Source of the DNA: an uncultured Verrucomicrobiota bacterium
GTDB taxonomy: Bacteria > Verrucomicrobiota > Kiritimatiellia > CAIVKH01
Length of the DNA stretch: 64,000 bases
Reading direction: 5' to 3'
Assembly: GCA_937872895.1 (NCBI GenBank)
Contig: CALMUP010000019.1
Coordinates: 207,650 to 271,649, forward strand
In this document: positions 9,330 through 18,717 of the stretch, one piece after another
How positions within the stretch are numbered: position 1 is the first letter of the stretch
How the letters are laid out: every line of letters begins with the position of its first letter
Position numbers and translations under genes: made by a program
The notes under the pieces: generated by a model
Seen by the model: the letters and a program-made list of their open reading frames with translations, nothing else
The model's database searches: none
Told to the model about the DNA's origin: nothing

Positions 9330-10346
9330 ATGGATACACCACCGCCTCCCCGCCGCTCTTCCGCCGGATTCTGGATCGCCATCGTCCTGCTGGTGCTTGC
9401 CCTCGGAACCAGCCTGTTCCTCAACCTCGGCATGGGTGTGGCCCTGCTGGCCCTGACGCCTACGTTGCACCAGTCAGGCGACACGCCCGTGGACGAGGAA
9501 CCCGCCTTCGAGGAGGAGTGGTCGTTCGGTAGCGGCACCACCAAGGTGGTGCGCCTGCAGTTGTCGGGGATCATCACCCGCGAAACCGAAGCCGGCCTGT
9601 TCCAGGTGCCGCTGGATCCGATCGAGGAGCTGCTGCGCGCGATCCGCGCCGCCGACCGCGACGAGGAGGTGCGGGCCATCCTGCTCGAGGTCGATTCCCC
9701 CGGCGGCGGCATCACCCCGAGCGACGAGGTCTACACCGCGCTGATGCGGTTCAAGGCCGGAGGCGAAGACCGCAAGATCATCGTGCTGATGCGCGACCTC
9801 GCCGCCTCGGGCGGGTACTACGTGGCGATGGCCGGTGACTGGCTGATCGCCCAGCCGACCACGGTGATCGGCTCGATCGGCGTGATCATGCAGAGCCTCA
9901 ACTGGAAGGTGCTCAGCGACAAGATCGGCGTCACCGATACCACCATCAAATCGGGCGACAACAAGGACATGCTCAACCCGTTCCGCGAAACCGACCCCGA
10001 GGAGGTCGCCCTGCTGCAGGACATGATCGACCGGATGCACACCCGCTTCCGCGGCATCGTCGCGCAAAGCCGGGGCATCGAACCGACCGCCCTCGCCGAG
10101 ATCGCCGACGGGCGCATCTTCACCGCCGACCAGGCCATGGAGCTGAGGCTGATCGACCAGGTCGGCTACTGGGACGATGCCGTGGCCAAGACCGCCGAAC
10201 TGCTCGGCGAGGAGTCGGTCCGCATCGTCCGCTACTACACCACCACGTCGTTCTGGGATATCCTCGCCGGCATCCAGCAACCGTTCCCCGCCCCGTTCGC
10301 CCGGCTGAACGAGGCCCCGCGCTTCCAGTACCTGTGGAAGCCGTAG
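9330..10346 (+). CDS. sppA: Signal peptide peptidase SppA-like serine protease (S49)
   Basis: This 338-residue membrane-anchored protease has one N-terminal transmembrane helix (about residues 13-45) and a single S49 domain, the short Bacillus-type form. Its catalytic serine is Ser160 in LAASGGYYVAM. The lysine general base is most likely Lys212 in KSGDNKDM, 52 residues later, the spacing known from Bacillus SppA. The oxyanion region VDSPGGG and the GSIGVIMQ segment are also present. SppA degrades leftover signal peptides in the membrane. It is divergent from hemH and ends 12 bases before the convergent moeB-like gene. Confidence 0.9.
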   Translation: MDTPPPPRRSSAGFWIAIVLLVLALGTSLFLNLGMGVALLALTPTLHQSGDTPVDEEPAFEEEWSFGSGTTKVVRLQLSGIITRETEAGLFQVPLDPIEELLRAIRAADRDEEVRAILLEVDSPGGGITPSDEVYTALMRFKAGGEDRKIIVLMRDLAASGGYYVAMAGDWLIAQPTTVIGSIGVIMQSLNWKVLSDKIGVTDTTIKSGDNKDMLNPFRETDPEEVALLQDMIDRMHTRFRGIVAQSRGIEPTALAEIADGRIFTADQAMELRLIDQVGYWDDAVAKTAELLGEESVRIVRYYTTTSFWDILAGIQQPFPAPFARLNEAPRFQYLWKP

Positions 10347-10358
10347 TACGGACACCCG

Positions 10359-11507
10359 TCAATAGACCGGCACGCTCGGATCTACGTCCATGGACCAGGC
10401 GGTAATGCCGCCGACGAGGTTGATCAGCGTGCCGGTGTAGCCGGCCTTGCGCAGGTCGTCGATCGCCTTCGCGCTGCGCGCTCCGCCACGGCACATGACC
10501 ACGGTTTCGCGCGCGGGGTTGAACTGGCCGCGCTCGGCAACCACGGTGGCGAGCGGGATCAGCCGCGCCCCGGGGATCTTCGCCACGGCGTATTCGTGCG
10601 GCTCGCGCACATCCACCAGATCGACCTCGCCCCGGTCGAGGCGACGCTTGAGTTCAACAGCGGTTATCTGCTGCATGGAAACGGACTCCTTCGGTTGACG
10701 GTCATTCGGACAGGGTTCGGTTGAAACATCGGATATCCCGGTGATCGTCGGATTGGTTCCGCACACCGGACACGCCGGGTTGCGGGCATGGCGCAACGTG
10801 CGGAACTGCATGGTCAACGCATCGACCAGCAGCAACCGGTCAACCAGCGGTTCGCCGATCCCGAGTACCAGCTTCAAGACTTCGTTCGCCTGGATGCACC
10901 CCACGATCCCCGGCAACACCCCAAGCACGCCGGCCTCGGCACACGACGGCACCAGCGCGGCCGGTGGCGGCACCGGATAGAGGCAACGGTAACAGGCACC
11001 GCGGCGCGCATCAAACACCCCGACCTGTCCCTCGAAGCGGAACACCGAGCCGTACACCATCGGCTTGCCAAGCAGCACGCAGGCATCGTTGATCAGGTAC
11101 CGCGCCGGAAAATTGTCGGTGCCATCCACCACCACATCGTACGCCGACACCACCGCGCACGCCTCCGCCGCGGTCAACCGGAACGGATGAAGCACGACCT
11201 CCACCTCCGGATTGATCGCCGCCAGGCGGTCACGCGCGGAATCCACCTTCAGCCGCCCGACATCGTCCGTACCGTGGATGACCTGGCGCTGCAGGTTCGA
11301 GAGCTCCACCACATCGCCATCCACCACCCCCAACACCCCCACACCCGCCGCCGCCAAATACATCGCCACCGGCGATCCCAGACCACCCGCCCCCACGACC
11401 AACACCCGGGCCACCTTCAAGCGCCGCTGCCCCGCCTCGCCCACCTGCGGCAACAACATCTGCCGGTGGTAACGCACCCGTTCCGCAACGCTCCAATCGG
11501 TGTCCAT
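10359..11507 (-). CDS. MoeB/ThiF-type adenylyltransferase fused to a rhodanese domain
   Basis: The protein (382 residues from the ATG at 11507) adenylates the C-terminal glycine of a ubiquitin-like sulfur carrier (MoaD/ThiS type) and probably transfers sulfur to it through its rhodanese domain. The N-terminal part has the nucleotide-binding glycine loop VVGAGGLGSPVAMYLA, the DGTDNFPARYLIND segment, and two CxxC pairs (CYRC and CPVC) that bind zinc. The C-terminal rhodanese (about residues 275-382) carries the active-site loop VMCRGGARSAK. The layout matches MoeZ/MoeBR proteins. I moved the start 39 bases downstream of the longest frame because MDTDWSVAERVRYHRQMLLP matches the family start. 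It sits beside the sulfur regulon but is transcribed away from it. Confidence 0.88.
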   Translation of the reverse strand: MDTDWSVAERVRYHRQMLLPQVGEAGQRRLKVARVLVVGAGGLGSPVAMYLAAAGVGVLGVVDGDVVELSNLQRQVIHGTDDVGRLKVDSARDRLAAINPEVEVVLHPFRLTAAEACAVVSAYDVVVDGTDNFPARYLINDACVLLGKPMVYGSVFRFEGQVGVFDARRGACYRCLYPVPPPAALVPSCAEAGVLGVLPGIVGCIQANEVLKLVLGIGEPLVDRLLLVDALTMQFRTLRHARNPACPVCGTNPTITGISDVSTEPCPNDRQPKESVSMQQITAVELKRRLDRGEVDLVDVREPHEYAVAKIPGARLIPLATVVAERGQFNPARETVVMCRGGARSAKAIDDLRKAGYTGTLINLVGGITAWSMDVDPSVPVY

Positions 11508-11606
11508 AGTGCCTGCAGCATACGTCGCACGACCCGCGCCGCGCAACGGCGGATCCGCCGAAAACGCGGACAGGACGACGCGGAAACAAAAAATTGAAAA
11601 GACCTG

Positions 11607-11655
11607 TTGACACGTCCCCGCAAATAGACTACCAATCTAGTATATTAGTCGTATT
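11607..11655 (+). promoter_or_regulatory. Promoter and dyad operator of the Rrf2 / sulfur operon
   Basis: A consensus -35 TTGACA lies at 11607-11612; a 17-base spacer would place the -10 at 11630-11635 (TACCAA, weak). Overlapping it is a dyad centred at 11638.5: GACTA at 11627-11631, CTAG at 11637-11640, TAGTC at 11646-11650. The start codon follows only five bases later with no Shine-Dalgarno sequence, so the transcript may be leaderless or nearly so. Auto-repression by the Rrf2 protein encoded next is the natural inference. Confidence 0.5.
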
Positions 11656-12105
11656 ATGCTCACGAAAAAGACAAAGTATGCCTTGCGGGCATTGATATAC
11701 CTGGCCAACCAGCGGAATGGGCAGCCGGTGTTGATCAGCCGCTTGGCGGCGGACGAGAAGATCCCGCGCAAGTTCCTGGAGCGGATTTTGCTCGAGTTGA
11801 ACAACGAGGGGATCCTGCAGAGCAAGAAGGGCAAGGGGGGCGGGTATTCGCTGCTCCGCCATGCCGACGAGATCAAGATCGGCGACGTGGTCCGCCTGAT
11901 GGACGGCCCGCTCGCCCCGGTGTCCTGCGTGAGTAAAACCGCCTACGCCCGGTGCAAGGAGTGCGGGAATGAAGCCAATTGCCAGATCCGGGCGGTCATG
12001 CAGGAAGTGCGCGATGCGATCGCCGAGATCCTGGACAACACATCCCTGGCGGACATGATGAACATGGGGCCCTCCACGGAAAGCGCTTGGTTTTACGTCA
12101 TTTAG
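11656..12105 (+). CDS. Rrf2-family regulator with cysteine-rich sensor region
   Basis: This 149-residue protein has the Rrf2 winged helix (KYALRALIYLANQ, ISRLAADEKIPRKFLERILL, KGKGGGYSL). Its C-terminal half holds four cysteines in SCVSKTAYARCKECGNEANC, the place where IscR-like members ligate an iron-sulfur cluster. It lies directly upstream of yezD, a porin and the sulfate importer, so it is probably the local sulfur regulator, with a role like CymR or an Fe-S sensor. Those roles are inference. Family membership is clear. Its promoter holds a dyad that could be its own operator. Confidence 0.88.
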   Translation: MLTKKTKYALRALIYLANQRNGQPVLISRLAADEKIPRKFLERILLELNNEGILQSKKGKGGGYSLLRHADEIKIGDVVRLMDGPLAPVSCVSKTAYARCKECGNEANCQIRAVMQEVRDAIAEILDNTSLADMMNMGPSTESAWFYVI

Positions 12106-12144
12106 GATTTTTTTACCTTATTAGTATACCGAAATGGTGGATTT
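12106..12144 (+). promoter_or_regulatory. Possible second operator element upstream of yezD
   Basis: The 39-base gap contains TAGTATA at 12122-12128, the same heptamer as at 11638-11644 inside the dyad upstream of the Rrf2 gene. It also has a T-run at 12109-12116. It could be a second regulator-binding site or a chance AT-rich match. Confidence 0.25.
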
Positions 12145-12342
12145 ATGAACGAGCCGAACAAACAGAAACCGACGGCGCACGACGTGACGGACGCGGACCT
12201 TCGTATCCTGCGTGCGGTGCGCGAGGTGGCATACGGTTCCGTGGAGATCACCATCCACAACGGCCGTGTGGTGCAGGTGGAACGCCGCGAGAAGATACGG
12301 ATGCCGCAGGAGTCCAGTGCTCCGCATTCCGGCCGAGATTAA
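12145..12342 (+). CDS. yezD: YezD-family small protein (DUF2292)
   Basis: This 65-residue protein carries the family core ILRAVREVAYGSVEITIHNG followed by RVVQVERREKIRMP. YezD-like proteins are often encoded beside sulfate or sulfonate transport and cysteine genes. Their molecular role is not established. It lies 39 bases after the Rrf2 gene and 109 bases before the porin gene, so all three may share a transcript. Length and conservation match the family, and I am confident it is a real gene despite its size. Confidence 0.85.
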   Translation: MNEPNKQKPTAHDVTDADLRILRAVREVAYGSVEITIHNGRVVQVERREKIRMPQESSAPHSGRD

Positions 12343-12451
12343 TTTTTGCCGACCAGTTCCCTGGAGGCCCAAACAAACCAAACCGAAACGAATGAATGAA
12401 GTGCCGACAGACCGGACCTCCGGACGTTACTCGCACACCAGGAGTAACACC

Positions 12452-13813
12452 ATGCGAACCTTTCGCACCATCGTGACCACCGCCCTTGTGGGCGCTTCGG
12501 TTGGCGCGGTTTCCCCGAGCCATGCCGAAGACATCAACAACCAGATCCAGCAACTCGACCAGAAGGTCCGCATTCTCGAGCGCAAGCTCGAGATCGCCGA
12601 CGAGAACGCCAAGGCGGCCGCCGAGAAAACCCCCGTTGCGAAGGCCGACGCGTCGGGCTTCTCGTTTGCCGCCCCGGACAAGTCCTTCGAAATCAAATTC
12701 CGAGGGCTCATCCAGCAGGACGCGCGCTTCTGGTTCAACGACGACGAGAATCCGCAGAGCGACACTTTCCTGCTGCGCCGCGTCCGCCCGACCATCGAAG
12801 GCACCGTGGGCAAGAACGGGGAGTTCCGCTTCACGCCGGAATTCGCCGGGAGCAGCACAACCCTGCTCGATGCCTACACGGGGTACAAGTTCTCGGATGC
12901 GGTCCGCCTGCGCGCCGGTAAATTCAAGTCCCCGCTGGGCCTCGAGCGCCTGCAGTCGGGTTCGGACATCCGCTTCATCGAGCGGGCCCACCCGACCAGC
13001 CTGGCCCCGAACCGCGACGTCGGTCTCCAGCTCTCCGGCGACCTCGTGAAGGACGTGCTGACCTACGAGGCCGGCGTGTTCAACGGCGTGGTCGATGGCG
13101 GCAGCGCCGACAGCGACATCTCGGACGACAAGGACTTCGTCGGCCGCCTGTTCGCCACCCCGTTCAAGACGACCGATATCGACGCCCTGCGCGGCCTCGG
13201 CCTCGGCATCGCCGGCAGCATCGGCAAGGAAGAGGGCTCCGGCACCACGACCGGCCTCGCCTCGTACCGCACGCCCGGCCAGGTCCGCGTGTTCAGCTAC
13301 CTGACCTCGACCAATGCCGCCGACAACGTGCTGGCCGACGGCGACCGCACGCGCATCGCGCCGCAACTGACCTACTACTACGGACCGCTGGGCGTGATCG
13401 GCGAGTACATCGTCTCCTCCCAGGAGGTCCGCAAGGACGACCAGACGACGACACTGGACAACGACGCCTGGCAGATCGCCACCACCTACGTCCTCACCGG
13501 CGAGGAGAATTCGTTCCGCGGCATCAACCCGGCGCGCCCCTTCGACCTGGCCAAGGGCCAGTGGGGCGCCTTCGAACTGGCCGCCCGCTACAGCGAGTTG
13601 AATGTGGACGACCAGACCTTCCCGACCTACGCGAATCCGAACCGCTCGGTCGCCGGCATCCAGTCCTGGGCGCTCGGCCTGAACTGGTACCTCACCCGCA
13701 ACCTGCGGTCCTCGCTCACCTACGAACAGAGCGCCTTCGACGGCGGCGCGGCCAAGGGCGCGGACCGCGAGGACGAGGAAATCCTCTTCGCCCGCTTCCA
13801 GGTCTCCTTCTAA
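12452..13813 (+). CDS. Phosphate-selective-porin-like outer-membrane porin (OprO/P family)
   Basis: The 453-residue precursor starts at the ATG at 12452, preceded by CAGGAG, and has a signal peptide ending SPSHA-ED. Residues about 27-65 form a coiled coil ([20 protein letters not shown]). The rest is an OprO/OprP-type beta-barrel with [20 protein letters not shown], a hallmark region of the family, and a terminal aromatic residue (FQVSF), the outer-membrane insertion signal. Family members pass phosphate or other anions. Its place between yezD and the sulfate-binding protein suggests sulfate entry through the outer membrane, which is inference. A much longer frame begins upstream at 12212 but the added residues look like out-of-frame translation of yezD. 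Confidence 0.88.
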   Translation: MRTFRTIVTTALVGASVGAVSPSHAEDINNQIQQLDQKVRILERKLEIADENAKAAAEKTPVAKADASGFSFAAPDKSFEIKFRGLIQQDARFWFNDDENPQSDTFLLRRVRPTIEGTVGKNGEFRFTPEFAGSSTTLLDAYTGYKFSDAVRLRAGKFKSPLGLERLQSGSDIRFIERAHPTSLAPNRDVGLQLSGDLVKDVLTYEAGVFNGVVDGGSADSDISDDKDFVGRLFATPFKTTDIDALRGLGLGIAGSIGKEEGSGTTTGLASYRTPGQVRVFSYLTSTNAADNVLADGDRTRIAPQLTYYYGPLGVIGEYIVSSQEVRKDDQTTTLDNDAWQIATTYVLTGEENSFRGINPARPFDLAKGQWGAFELAARYSELNVDDQTFPTYANPNRSVAGIQSWALGLNWYLTRNLRSSLTYEQSAFDGGAAKGADREDEEILFARFQVSF

Positions 13814-13832
13814 CCAACCAGGAATCAACCCC

Positions 13833-14834
13833 ATGAAACACACCATTAAAAAAACACTGACTGTTCTGACGGCCGCCCTGCTCGCCGTCAGCGCCACCGC
13901 CAAGGACATCACCATCCTGAACGTCTCGTATGATCCGACCCGCGAGTTCTACGATGAGTTCAACCAGGTCTTCGCCGCGAAGTGGAAGGCCGAGACCGGA
14001 GAGAACGTGACGATCAAGCAGTCGCATGGCGGCGCGGGCAAGCAGGCCCGCGCGGTCATCGACGGCCTGCAGGCCGACGTGGTGACCCTGGCGCTGGCCT
14101 ACGACATCGACGCCATCGCCGAGAAGGCCCGGCTGATCCCGAAGGAATGGCAATCCCGCCTTCCCGACAACAGCTCGCCCTACGTCTCGACCATCGTGTT
14201 CCTCGTCCGCAAGGGGAACCCGAAGGGCATCAAGGACTGGGGCGACCTCGTGAAGCCGGGCGTTTCCGTGATCACGCCGAACCCGAAGACCTCGGGAGGC
14301 GCCCGCTGGAACTACCTGGCGGCGTGGGCGTATGAACTCGGACGCAACGGCGGCGATCAAGCCGGCGCGCAGGAATTCATCCGCAAGCTCTACAAGAATG
14401 TTCCGGTACTCGACTCCGGCGCACGCGGATCGACCACGACCTTCGTGCAGCGCGGCATCGGCGACGTGTTCCTCTCGTGGGAAAACGAAGCCTACCTCGC
14501 CATCAAGGAGTTCGGGGACGACTACGAGGTCGTTTTCCCCTCCGTGAGCATCCTCGCCGAACCGCCGGTCACCGTGATTGACAAGGTGGTGGACAAACGC
14601 GGCACCCGTGCCGTCGCCGAGGCCTACCTGAACTTCCTCTACTCGGAGGAGGGCCAGGAACTCGCGGCGAAGCACTTCTACCGTCCGCGCCTCGCCTCGG
14701 TGGCGGCGAAGCACAAGCAGCGCTTTCCCGACATCAACCTGATCACCATCGACGACGTGTTCGGCGGCTGGCAGGAAGCCCAGGCAACGCACTTCAACGA
14801 CGGAGGCACCTTCGACCAGATCTACGGCAAGTAA
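13833..14834 (+). CDS. sbp: Periplasmic sulfate-binding protein
   Basis: The 333-residue precursor has a signal peptide (cleavage after about residue 23, SATA-KD) and the sulfate-binding family signatures [29 protein letters not shown] and [18 protein letters not shown]. These residues surround the sulfate oxyanion in Sbp and CysP. It delivers sulfate (or thiosulfate) to the CysT-CysW-CysA importer encoded just downstream and starts 19 bases after the porin stop. Sbp and CysP cannot be told apart from sequence alone. Confidence 0.94.
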   Translation: MKHTIKKTLTVLTAALLAVSATAKDITILNVSYDPTREFYDEFNQVFAAKWKAETGENVTIKQSHGGAGKQARAVIDGLQADVVTLALAYDIDAIAEKARLIPKEWQSRLPDNSSPYVSTIVFLVRKGNPKGIKDWGDLVKPGVSVITPNPKTSGGARWNYLAAWAYELGRNGGDQAGAQEFIRKLYKNVPVLDSGARGSTTTFVQRGIGDVFLSWENEAYLAIKEFGDDYEVVFPSVSILAEPPVTVIDKVVDKRGTRAVAEAYLNFLYSEEGQELAAKHFYRPRLASVAAKHKQRFPDINLITIDDVFGGWQEAQATHFNDGGTFDQIYGK

Positions 14835-14842
14835 ACCTGACA

Positions 14843-14900
14843 CCTGACGGCGTCACTACCAACGCACGACACCATCGACGTTCGTAGTGCGCCCGTCAGG
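14843..14900. repeat. REP-like inverted repeat between sbp and cysT
   Basis: Two 22-base arms (14843-14864 and 14879-14900) are nearly perfect inverse complements around a 14-base loop. It would fold into a strong hairpin in the mRNA but has no U-run. Hairpins after a binding-protein gene often protect the upstream message, which would raise the binding protein over the permease; that is inference. Confidence 0.7.
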
Positions 14901-14917
14901 GCGCATCTTCATTCCTT

Positions 14918-15742
14918 ATGACCACCATCACCCGCAAATCCAACGTGCTCCCCGGCTTCGGCCTGACCCTGGGCTTCACCCTCTTCTACCTCAGCGTGAT
15001 CGTGCTGATCCCGCTGTCGGCGACCTTCCTCCGCTCGGCGTCCCTGACCTGGCCGGAGTTCTGGGACACCGTGACGAACGCGCGTGTGGTGGCCTCGTAC
15101 AAGCTGAGCTTCGGCGCCTCGACCCTCGCCGCCCTGATCAACGGCGTCTTCGGCTTCATCGTGGCCTGGGTGCTGGTGCGGTATTCCTTCCCCGGCAAGA
15201 AACTCGTCGATGCCCTGGTCGACCTGCCGTTCGCCCTGCCCACCGCGGTGGCCGGCATCGCACTGACCGCGGTGTACGCGAAAAACGGCTGGATCGGCTC
15301 CCTGCTCGAACCGCACGGCATCAAGGTGGCGTTCACGCCACTCGGCGTCCTGCTCGCCCTGATCTTCATCGGCCTGCCCTTCGTCGTGCGCACCATCCAG
15401 CCGGTGCTGGAGGACCTGGAGGCCGAGATCGAGGAGGCGGCCGCCAGCCTGGGCGCGAACCGTCTGCAGACGTTTTTCCGGGTGATCCTGCCCACCGTGT
15501 TTCCCGCCCTGCTCACCGGCGTGGCGATGGCCTTCGCCCGCGCGCTGGGCGAGTACGGGTCGGTGGTGTTCATCTCCGGCAACATGCCGATGAAGACCGA
15601 AATCACCCCGCTGATGATCATCACCAAACTGGAGCAGTACGACTATGCCGGCGCCACCGCGATCGCGGTGGTGATGCTGGTGATCTCGTTCGCGCTGCTG
15701 CTCGGCATCAACCTGCTTCAGGCATGGAGCGCACGGCGATGA
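14918..15742 (+). CDS. cysT: Sulfate ABC transporter permease CysT (CysU)
   Basis: This 274-residue inner-membrane protein has about six transmembrane segments. Its EAA-type loop that docks onto the ATPase is [21 protein letters not shown]. It also has [21 protein letters not shown], a signature of sulfate/molybdate permeases. It forms a heterodimeric channel with CysW. The start at 14918 follows a spacer holding the REP-like hairpin; a longer frame at 14887 has no support. Confidence 0.93.
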   Translation: MTTITRKSNVLPGFGLTLGFTLFYLSVIVLIPLSATFLRSASLTWPEFWDTVTNARVVASYKLSFGASTLAALINGVFGFIVAWVLVRYSFPGKKLVDALVDLPFALPTAVAGIALTAVYAKNGWIGSLLEPHGIKVAFTPLGVLLALIFIGLPFVVRTIQPVLEDLEAEIEEAAASLGANRLQTFFRVILPTVFPALLTGVAMAFARALGEYGSVVFISGNMPMKTEITPLMIITKLEQYDYAGATAIAVVMLVISFALLLGINLLQAWSARR

Positions 15743-15753
15743 CGAACGGAACG

Positions 15754-15822
15754 GTAGCCGGCGTAAAGCCGGCTCTACGGATGAACAACGCGGGCGAACA
15801 GTAGAGCCGGCTTTATGCCGGC
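15754..15822. repeat. REP-like inverted pair between cysT and cysW
   Basis: Arms at 15754-15778 and 15801-15822 are inverse complements with a GCCGGC core flanked by GTAG/CTAC; one pairing is G-U. A related single arm lies at 28797-28821. This marks a dispersed family rather than an operon-specific terminator, and there is no T-run. Confidence 0.75.
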
Positions 15823-15837
15823 AATGAAAAGGAACGT

Positions 15838-16734
15838 ATGGCTGGAACCATTTCACGTCTTCAACACGCCGGCGGCCACCGCCGCCTGACCGTCACCGAA
15901 CCGCTGCCGGTGCGCCTCCTGCTCATCGCCGTGGCCCTGCTGTTCCTCGGCCTCGTGCTGGTGGTGCCGCTGGCCGCCGTGTTCAGCGAGGCGCTGCGCA
16001 AGGGCGCGGCCGCCTATGGCGCAGCGCTGGTCGATCCCGACGCGATCGCCGCGATCAAGCTGACCCTGCTGACCGCCGTGATCGCGGTCCCGCTGAACCT
16101 GGTCTTCGGCGTGGCCGCGTCATGGGCCATCGCCAAGTTCCATTTCCGCGGCAAGAACCTGCTCATCACGCTGATCGACCTGCCCTTCGCGGTCTCGCCG
16201 GTGATCTCCGGCCTGATCTATGTGTTGCTGTTCGGCGCGCACGGCTGGATCGGGCCGTGGCTGCAGGAGCGCGACATCCAGATCATCTTCGCCGTGCCGG
16301 GCATCGTGCTGGCCACGATCTTCGTCACCTTCCCCTTCGTGGCGCGTGAACTGATCCCGCTGATGGAATCGCAGGGCACCGACGAGGAGGAATCGGCCAT
16401 GGTGCTCGGGGCGAACGGATGGCAGACCTTCTTCCGCGTCACCCTGCCCAACATCAAGTGGGGCCTGCTGTACGGGGTGATCCTCTGCAACGCCCGCGCG
16501 ATGGGCGAGTTCGGCGCGGTGTCGGTCGTGTCGGGCCACATCCGCGGCCTGACCAACACCATGCCGCTGCACGTCGAGATCCTCTACAACGAATACAACT
16601 TCGTCGCCGCCTTCGCGGTGGCGTCGCTGCTGGCCGCGCTGGCCCTGCTGACCCTCGTCATCAAGAACATCATTGAATGGAAGGCCCACCGCGACGCGGC
16701 GCCCCAACCCGAACACGGAGAGAACCCCGCATGA
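15838..16734 (+). CDS. cysW: Sulfate ABC transporter permease CysW
   Basis: This 298-residue protein has about six membrane segments. The ATPase-docking loop is [20 protein letters not shown], and [20 protein letters not shown] matches CysW. It pairs with CysT. The first 20 residues are polar and may be a cytoplasmic extension. Its last codons overlap the start of cysA by ATGA at 16731-16734, indicating translational coupling. Confidence 0.93.
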   Translation: MAGTISRLQHAGGHRRLTVTEPLPVRLLLIAVALLFLGLVLVVPLAAVFSEALRKGAAAYGAALVDPDAIAAIKLTLLTAVIAVPLNLVFGVAASWAIAKFHFRGKNLLITLIDLPFAVSPVISGLIYVLLFGAHGWIGPWLQERDIQIIFAVPGIVLATIFVTFPFVARELIPLMESQGTDEEESAMVLGANGWQTFFRVTLPNIKWGLLYGVILCNARAMGEFGAVSVVSGHIRGLTNTMPLHVEILYNEYNFVAAFAVASLLAALALLTLVIKNIIEWKAHRDAAPQPEHGENPA

Positions 16735-17522
16735 GCATCCAAGCCAAGAACATCACCAAGACCTTCGGGTCCTTCGTCGCCCTGAACAACGTGTCGATCG
16801 ACTTCCCGTCCGGGCAACTCGTCGCCCTGCTCGGACCGTCCGGCTCGGGCAAGACCACGCTGCTGCGCATCATCTCCGGACTGGAGGCGGCCGACGGCGG
16901 ATCGATCTACTTCGACGGCGAGGACGCGACCAACCGCAACGCCAAGGACCGCCGCGTCGGCTTCGTGTTCCAGCACTACGCGTTGTTCCGGCATATGAGC
17001 GTGTTCGACAACATCGCCTTCGGCCTGACCGTCAAGCCGCGCCGCGACCGCCCGTCGAAGGCCGACATCCGCGACCGTGTATTCAGCCTGCTCAAGCTCG
17101 TCCAGCTCGACTGGCTGGCCCACCGCTACCCCTCGCAACTCTCCGGCGGCCAGCGCCAGCGCGTCGCCCTCGCCCGCGCCCTCGCCGTCGAGCCCAAGGT
17201 GCTGCTGCTCGACGAACCGTTCGGCGCCCTCGACGCCAAGGTGCGCAAGGAACTGCGCCGCTGGCTGCGTCGCCTGCACGACGAGATCCATGTCACCAGC
17301 GTCTTCGTCACCCACGACGTCGAGGAGGCGCTGGAAGTGGCCGACGTGATCGTGGTCATGAACAACGGCGGCATCGAGCAGATCGGGACCCCCGAGGAGG
17401 TCTGCTCCCGCCCGGCCACCCCGTTCGTCCGCGATTTCCTGTCCGATGTGGACCTGCCCGCCGTTCAGGACCGCCGCCAACGGGAACTGGCCGCGCCGAT
17501 TCAACTTGCCTCCCCCGTCTGA
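16731..17522 (+). CDS. cysA: Sulfate ABC transporter ATPase CysA, short form without C-terminal regulatory domain
   Basis: The 263-residue ATPase carries Walker [10 protein letters not shown], the Q-loop in [12 protein letters not shown], signature [15 protein letters not shown], Walker [13 protein letters not shown] and the switch histidine in [10 protein letters not shown]. It energises sulfate uptake. Typical CysA proteins are about 340-360 residues because a TOBE-type domain follows the nucleotide-binding domain; here the sequence stops soon after it (ASPV). The start at 16731 overlaps the cysW stop and removes 18 residues of unrelated sequence from the longer frame. Confidence 0.92.
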   Translation: MSIQAKNITKTFGSFVALNNVSIDFPSGQLVALLGPSGSGKTTLLRIISGLEAADGGSIYFDGEDATNRNAKDRRVGFVFQHYALFRHMSVFDNIAFGLTVKPRRDRPSKADIRDRVFSLLKLVQLDWLAHRYPSQLSGGQRQRVALARALAVEPKVLLLDEPFGALDAKVRKELRRWLRRLHDEIHVTSVFVTHDVEEALEVADVIVVMNNGGIEQIGTPEEVCSRPATPFVRDFLSDVDLPAVQDRRQRELAAPIQLASPV

Positions 17523-17571
17523 ACCAATGTATCCAACGGCATCCATCCGAGCGACCGGCACCCCGAAAACC

Positions 17572-17624
17572 TTGATTTATTGGAATTTTACGCCACTATA
17601 CGAAACCACGATAAGGAGATCGAG
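17572..17624 (+). promoter_or_regulatory. Probable cysK promoter and ribosome binding site
   Basis: A -35-like TTGATT (17572-17577) and a -10-like ACTATA (17595-17600) are 17 bases apart. A clear Shine-Dalgarno sequence AAGGAG lies at 17613-17618, before the ATG at 17625. This would let cysK be expressed separately from the importer. Confidence 0.4.
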
Positions 17625-18584
17625 ATGAGCAAGATATTCGCTGACAATTCGCAGTCCATCGGCGGCACCCCGCTGGTGCAGTTGAACCATGTGACCAAGG
17701 GTGCGAAGGCCCGCGTGCTGGCCAAGATCGAAGGCCGCAACCCGGCCTACTCGGTGAAATGCCGCATCGGTGCGGCGATGATCTGGGACGCCGAGAAGCG
17801 CGGCGTGCTCAAGCCCGGCACCGAGATCGTCGAGCCGACCTCCGGCAACACCGGCATCGCCCTCGCCTTCGTCGCGGCCGCCCGTGGCTACAAGCTGACC
17901 CTGACCATGCCCGAGACGATGAGCATCGAGCGCCGCCGCGTGCTCGCCGCCTTCGGCGCGAACCTCGTGCTCACCCCCGGCACCGAGGGCATGAAGGGCG
18001 CGATCAGGAAGGCCGAGGAGATCGCCAACAGCGAGCCGAACAAGTACTTCATGCCGCAGCAGTTCAAGAACCCGGCCAACCCGGCCATCCACGAGAAGAC
18101 CACCGGCCCGGAAATCTGGGATGACACCGAAGGCGCGATCGACGTGCTGGTCTCCGGCGTCGGCACCGGCGGCACCATCACCGGCGTCTCCCGCTACATC
18201 AAGAACGCGAAGGGCAAGAAGATCGAGTCCGTCGCGGTCGAGCCGAAGGAAAGCCCGGTCATCACCCAGAAACGCGCCGGCCAGGAACTGAAGCCCGGCC
18301 CGCACAAGATCCAGGGCATCGGTGCCGGCTTCATCCCCGACACGCTGGACTTGAGCATCGTGGACAAGGTCGAGCAGGTCTCGAGCGAGGAAGCCGTCGA
18401 AATGGCCCGCCGCCTCGCCACCGAGGAAGGCATCCTCGTTGGTATCTCCTGCGGCGCCGCCGCCCACGTCGCGGTGAAACTGGCCAACGATCCGGCCTAC
18501 GCCGGCAAGACCATCGTGGTCGTGCTGCCCGACGCCGGTGAACGTTACCTCTCGACCGTGCTGTTCCAGGGCATCGGCGCGTAG
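17625..18584 (+). CDS. cysK: Cysteine synthase (O-acetylserine sulfhydrylase)
   Basis: This 319-residue PLP enzyme makes cysteine from O-acetylserine and sulfide. The PLP lysine is in [12 protein letters not shown], the substrate loop is [12 protein letters not shown], and the phosphate-binding loop is [11 protein letters not shown]. The family end [14 protein letters not shown] is present. I chose the ATG at 17625, which has a good Shine-Dalgarno sequence, over an upstream in-frame ATG at 17580. It is the final step of the pathway whose earlier steps are encoded on both sides. Confidence 0.95.
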   Translation: MSKIFADNSQSIGGTPLVQLNHVTKGAKARVLAKIEGRNPAYSVKCRIGAAMIWDAEKRGVLKPGTEIVEPTSGNTGIALAFVAAARGYKLTLTMPETMSIERRRVLAAFGANLVLTPGTEGMKGAIRKAEEIANSEPNKYFMPQQFKNPANPAIHEKTTGPEIWDDTEGAIDVLVSGVGTGGTITGVSRYIKNAKGKKIESVAVEPKESPVITQKRAGQELKPGPHKIQGIGAGFIPDTLDLSIVDKVEQVSSEEAVEMARRLATEEGILVGISCGAAAHVAVKLANDPAYAGKTIVVVLPDAGERYLSTVLFQGIGA

Positions 18585-18585
18585 G

Positions 18586-18627
18586 CGAAGACGCAACTTC
18601 CTACAAGCAACAGCCAACATTCAACCC
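18586..18627. repeat. GACGCAAC-family dispersed repeat, copy 1
   Basis: This element begins right after cysK with CGAAGACGCAAC and continues with CCAACATTCAAC. It matches the element after cysD (23011-23058) and the inverted copy before cysN (23110-23155). Confidence 0.65.
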
Positions 18628-18660
18628 CGCACCAGAGCGATTTGCGCACGGCGCGGGGTC

Positions 18661-18717
18661 AACTTCCAAGGATTGGAAAATGAATCGCTTCATTGGTCCA
18701 ATCCTTGGAAGTTTTTT
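18661..18717 (+). terminator. Strong hairpin plus U-run overlapping the start of the next gene
   Basis: Perfect 17-base arms (18661-18677 and 18697-18713) pair. An inner stem (AATGAA 18679-18684 with TTCATT 18689-18694) extends the fold, and a seven-T run sits at 18711-18717. This is a textbook intrinsic terminator for the cysK message, yet it contains the ATG at 18680 of the following gene. Either that gene is attenuated here or the hairpin belongs to a dispersed element captured as the start. Confidence 0.75.

Noticed and set aside
12248..13915. 555-codon minus-strand frame opposite the porin gene
   Set aside because: The opposite strand encodes a clear porin with signal peptide, coiled coil and terminal Phe, while this frame has no recognisable motif and crosses several gene boundaries.
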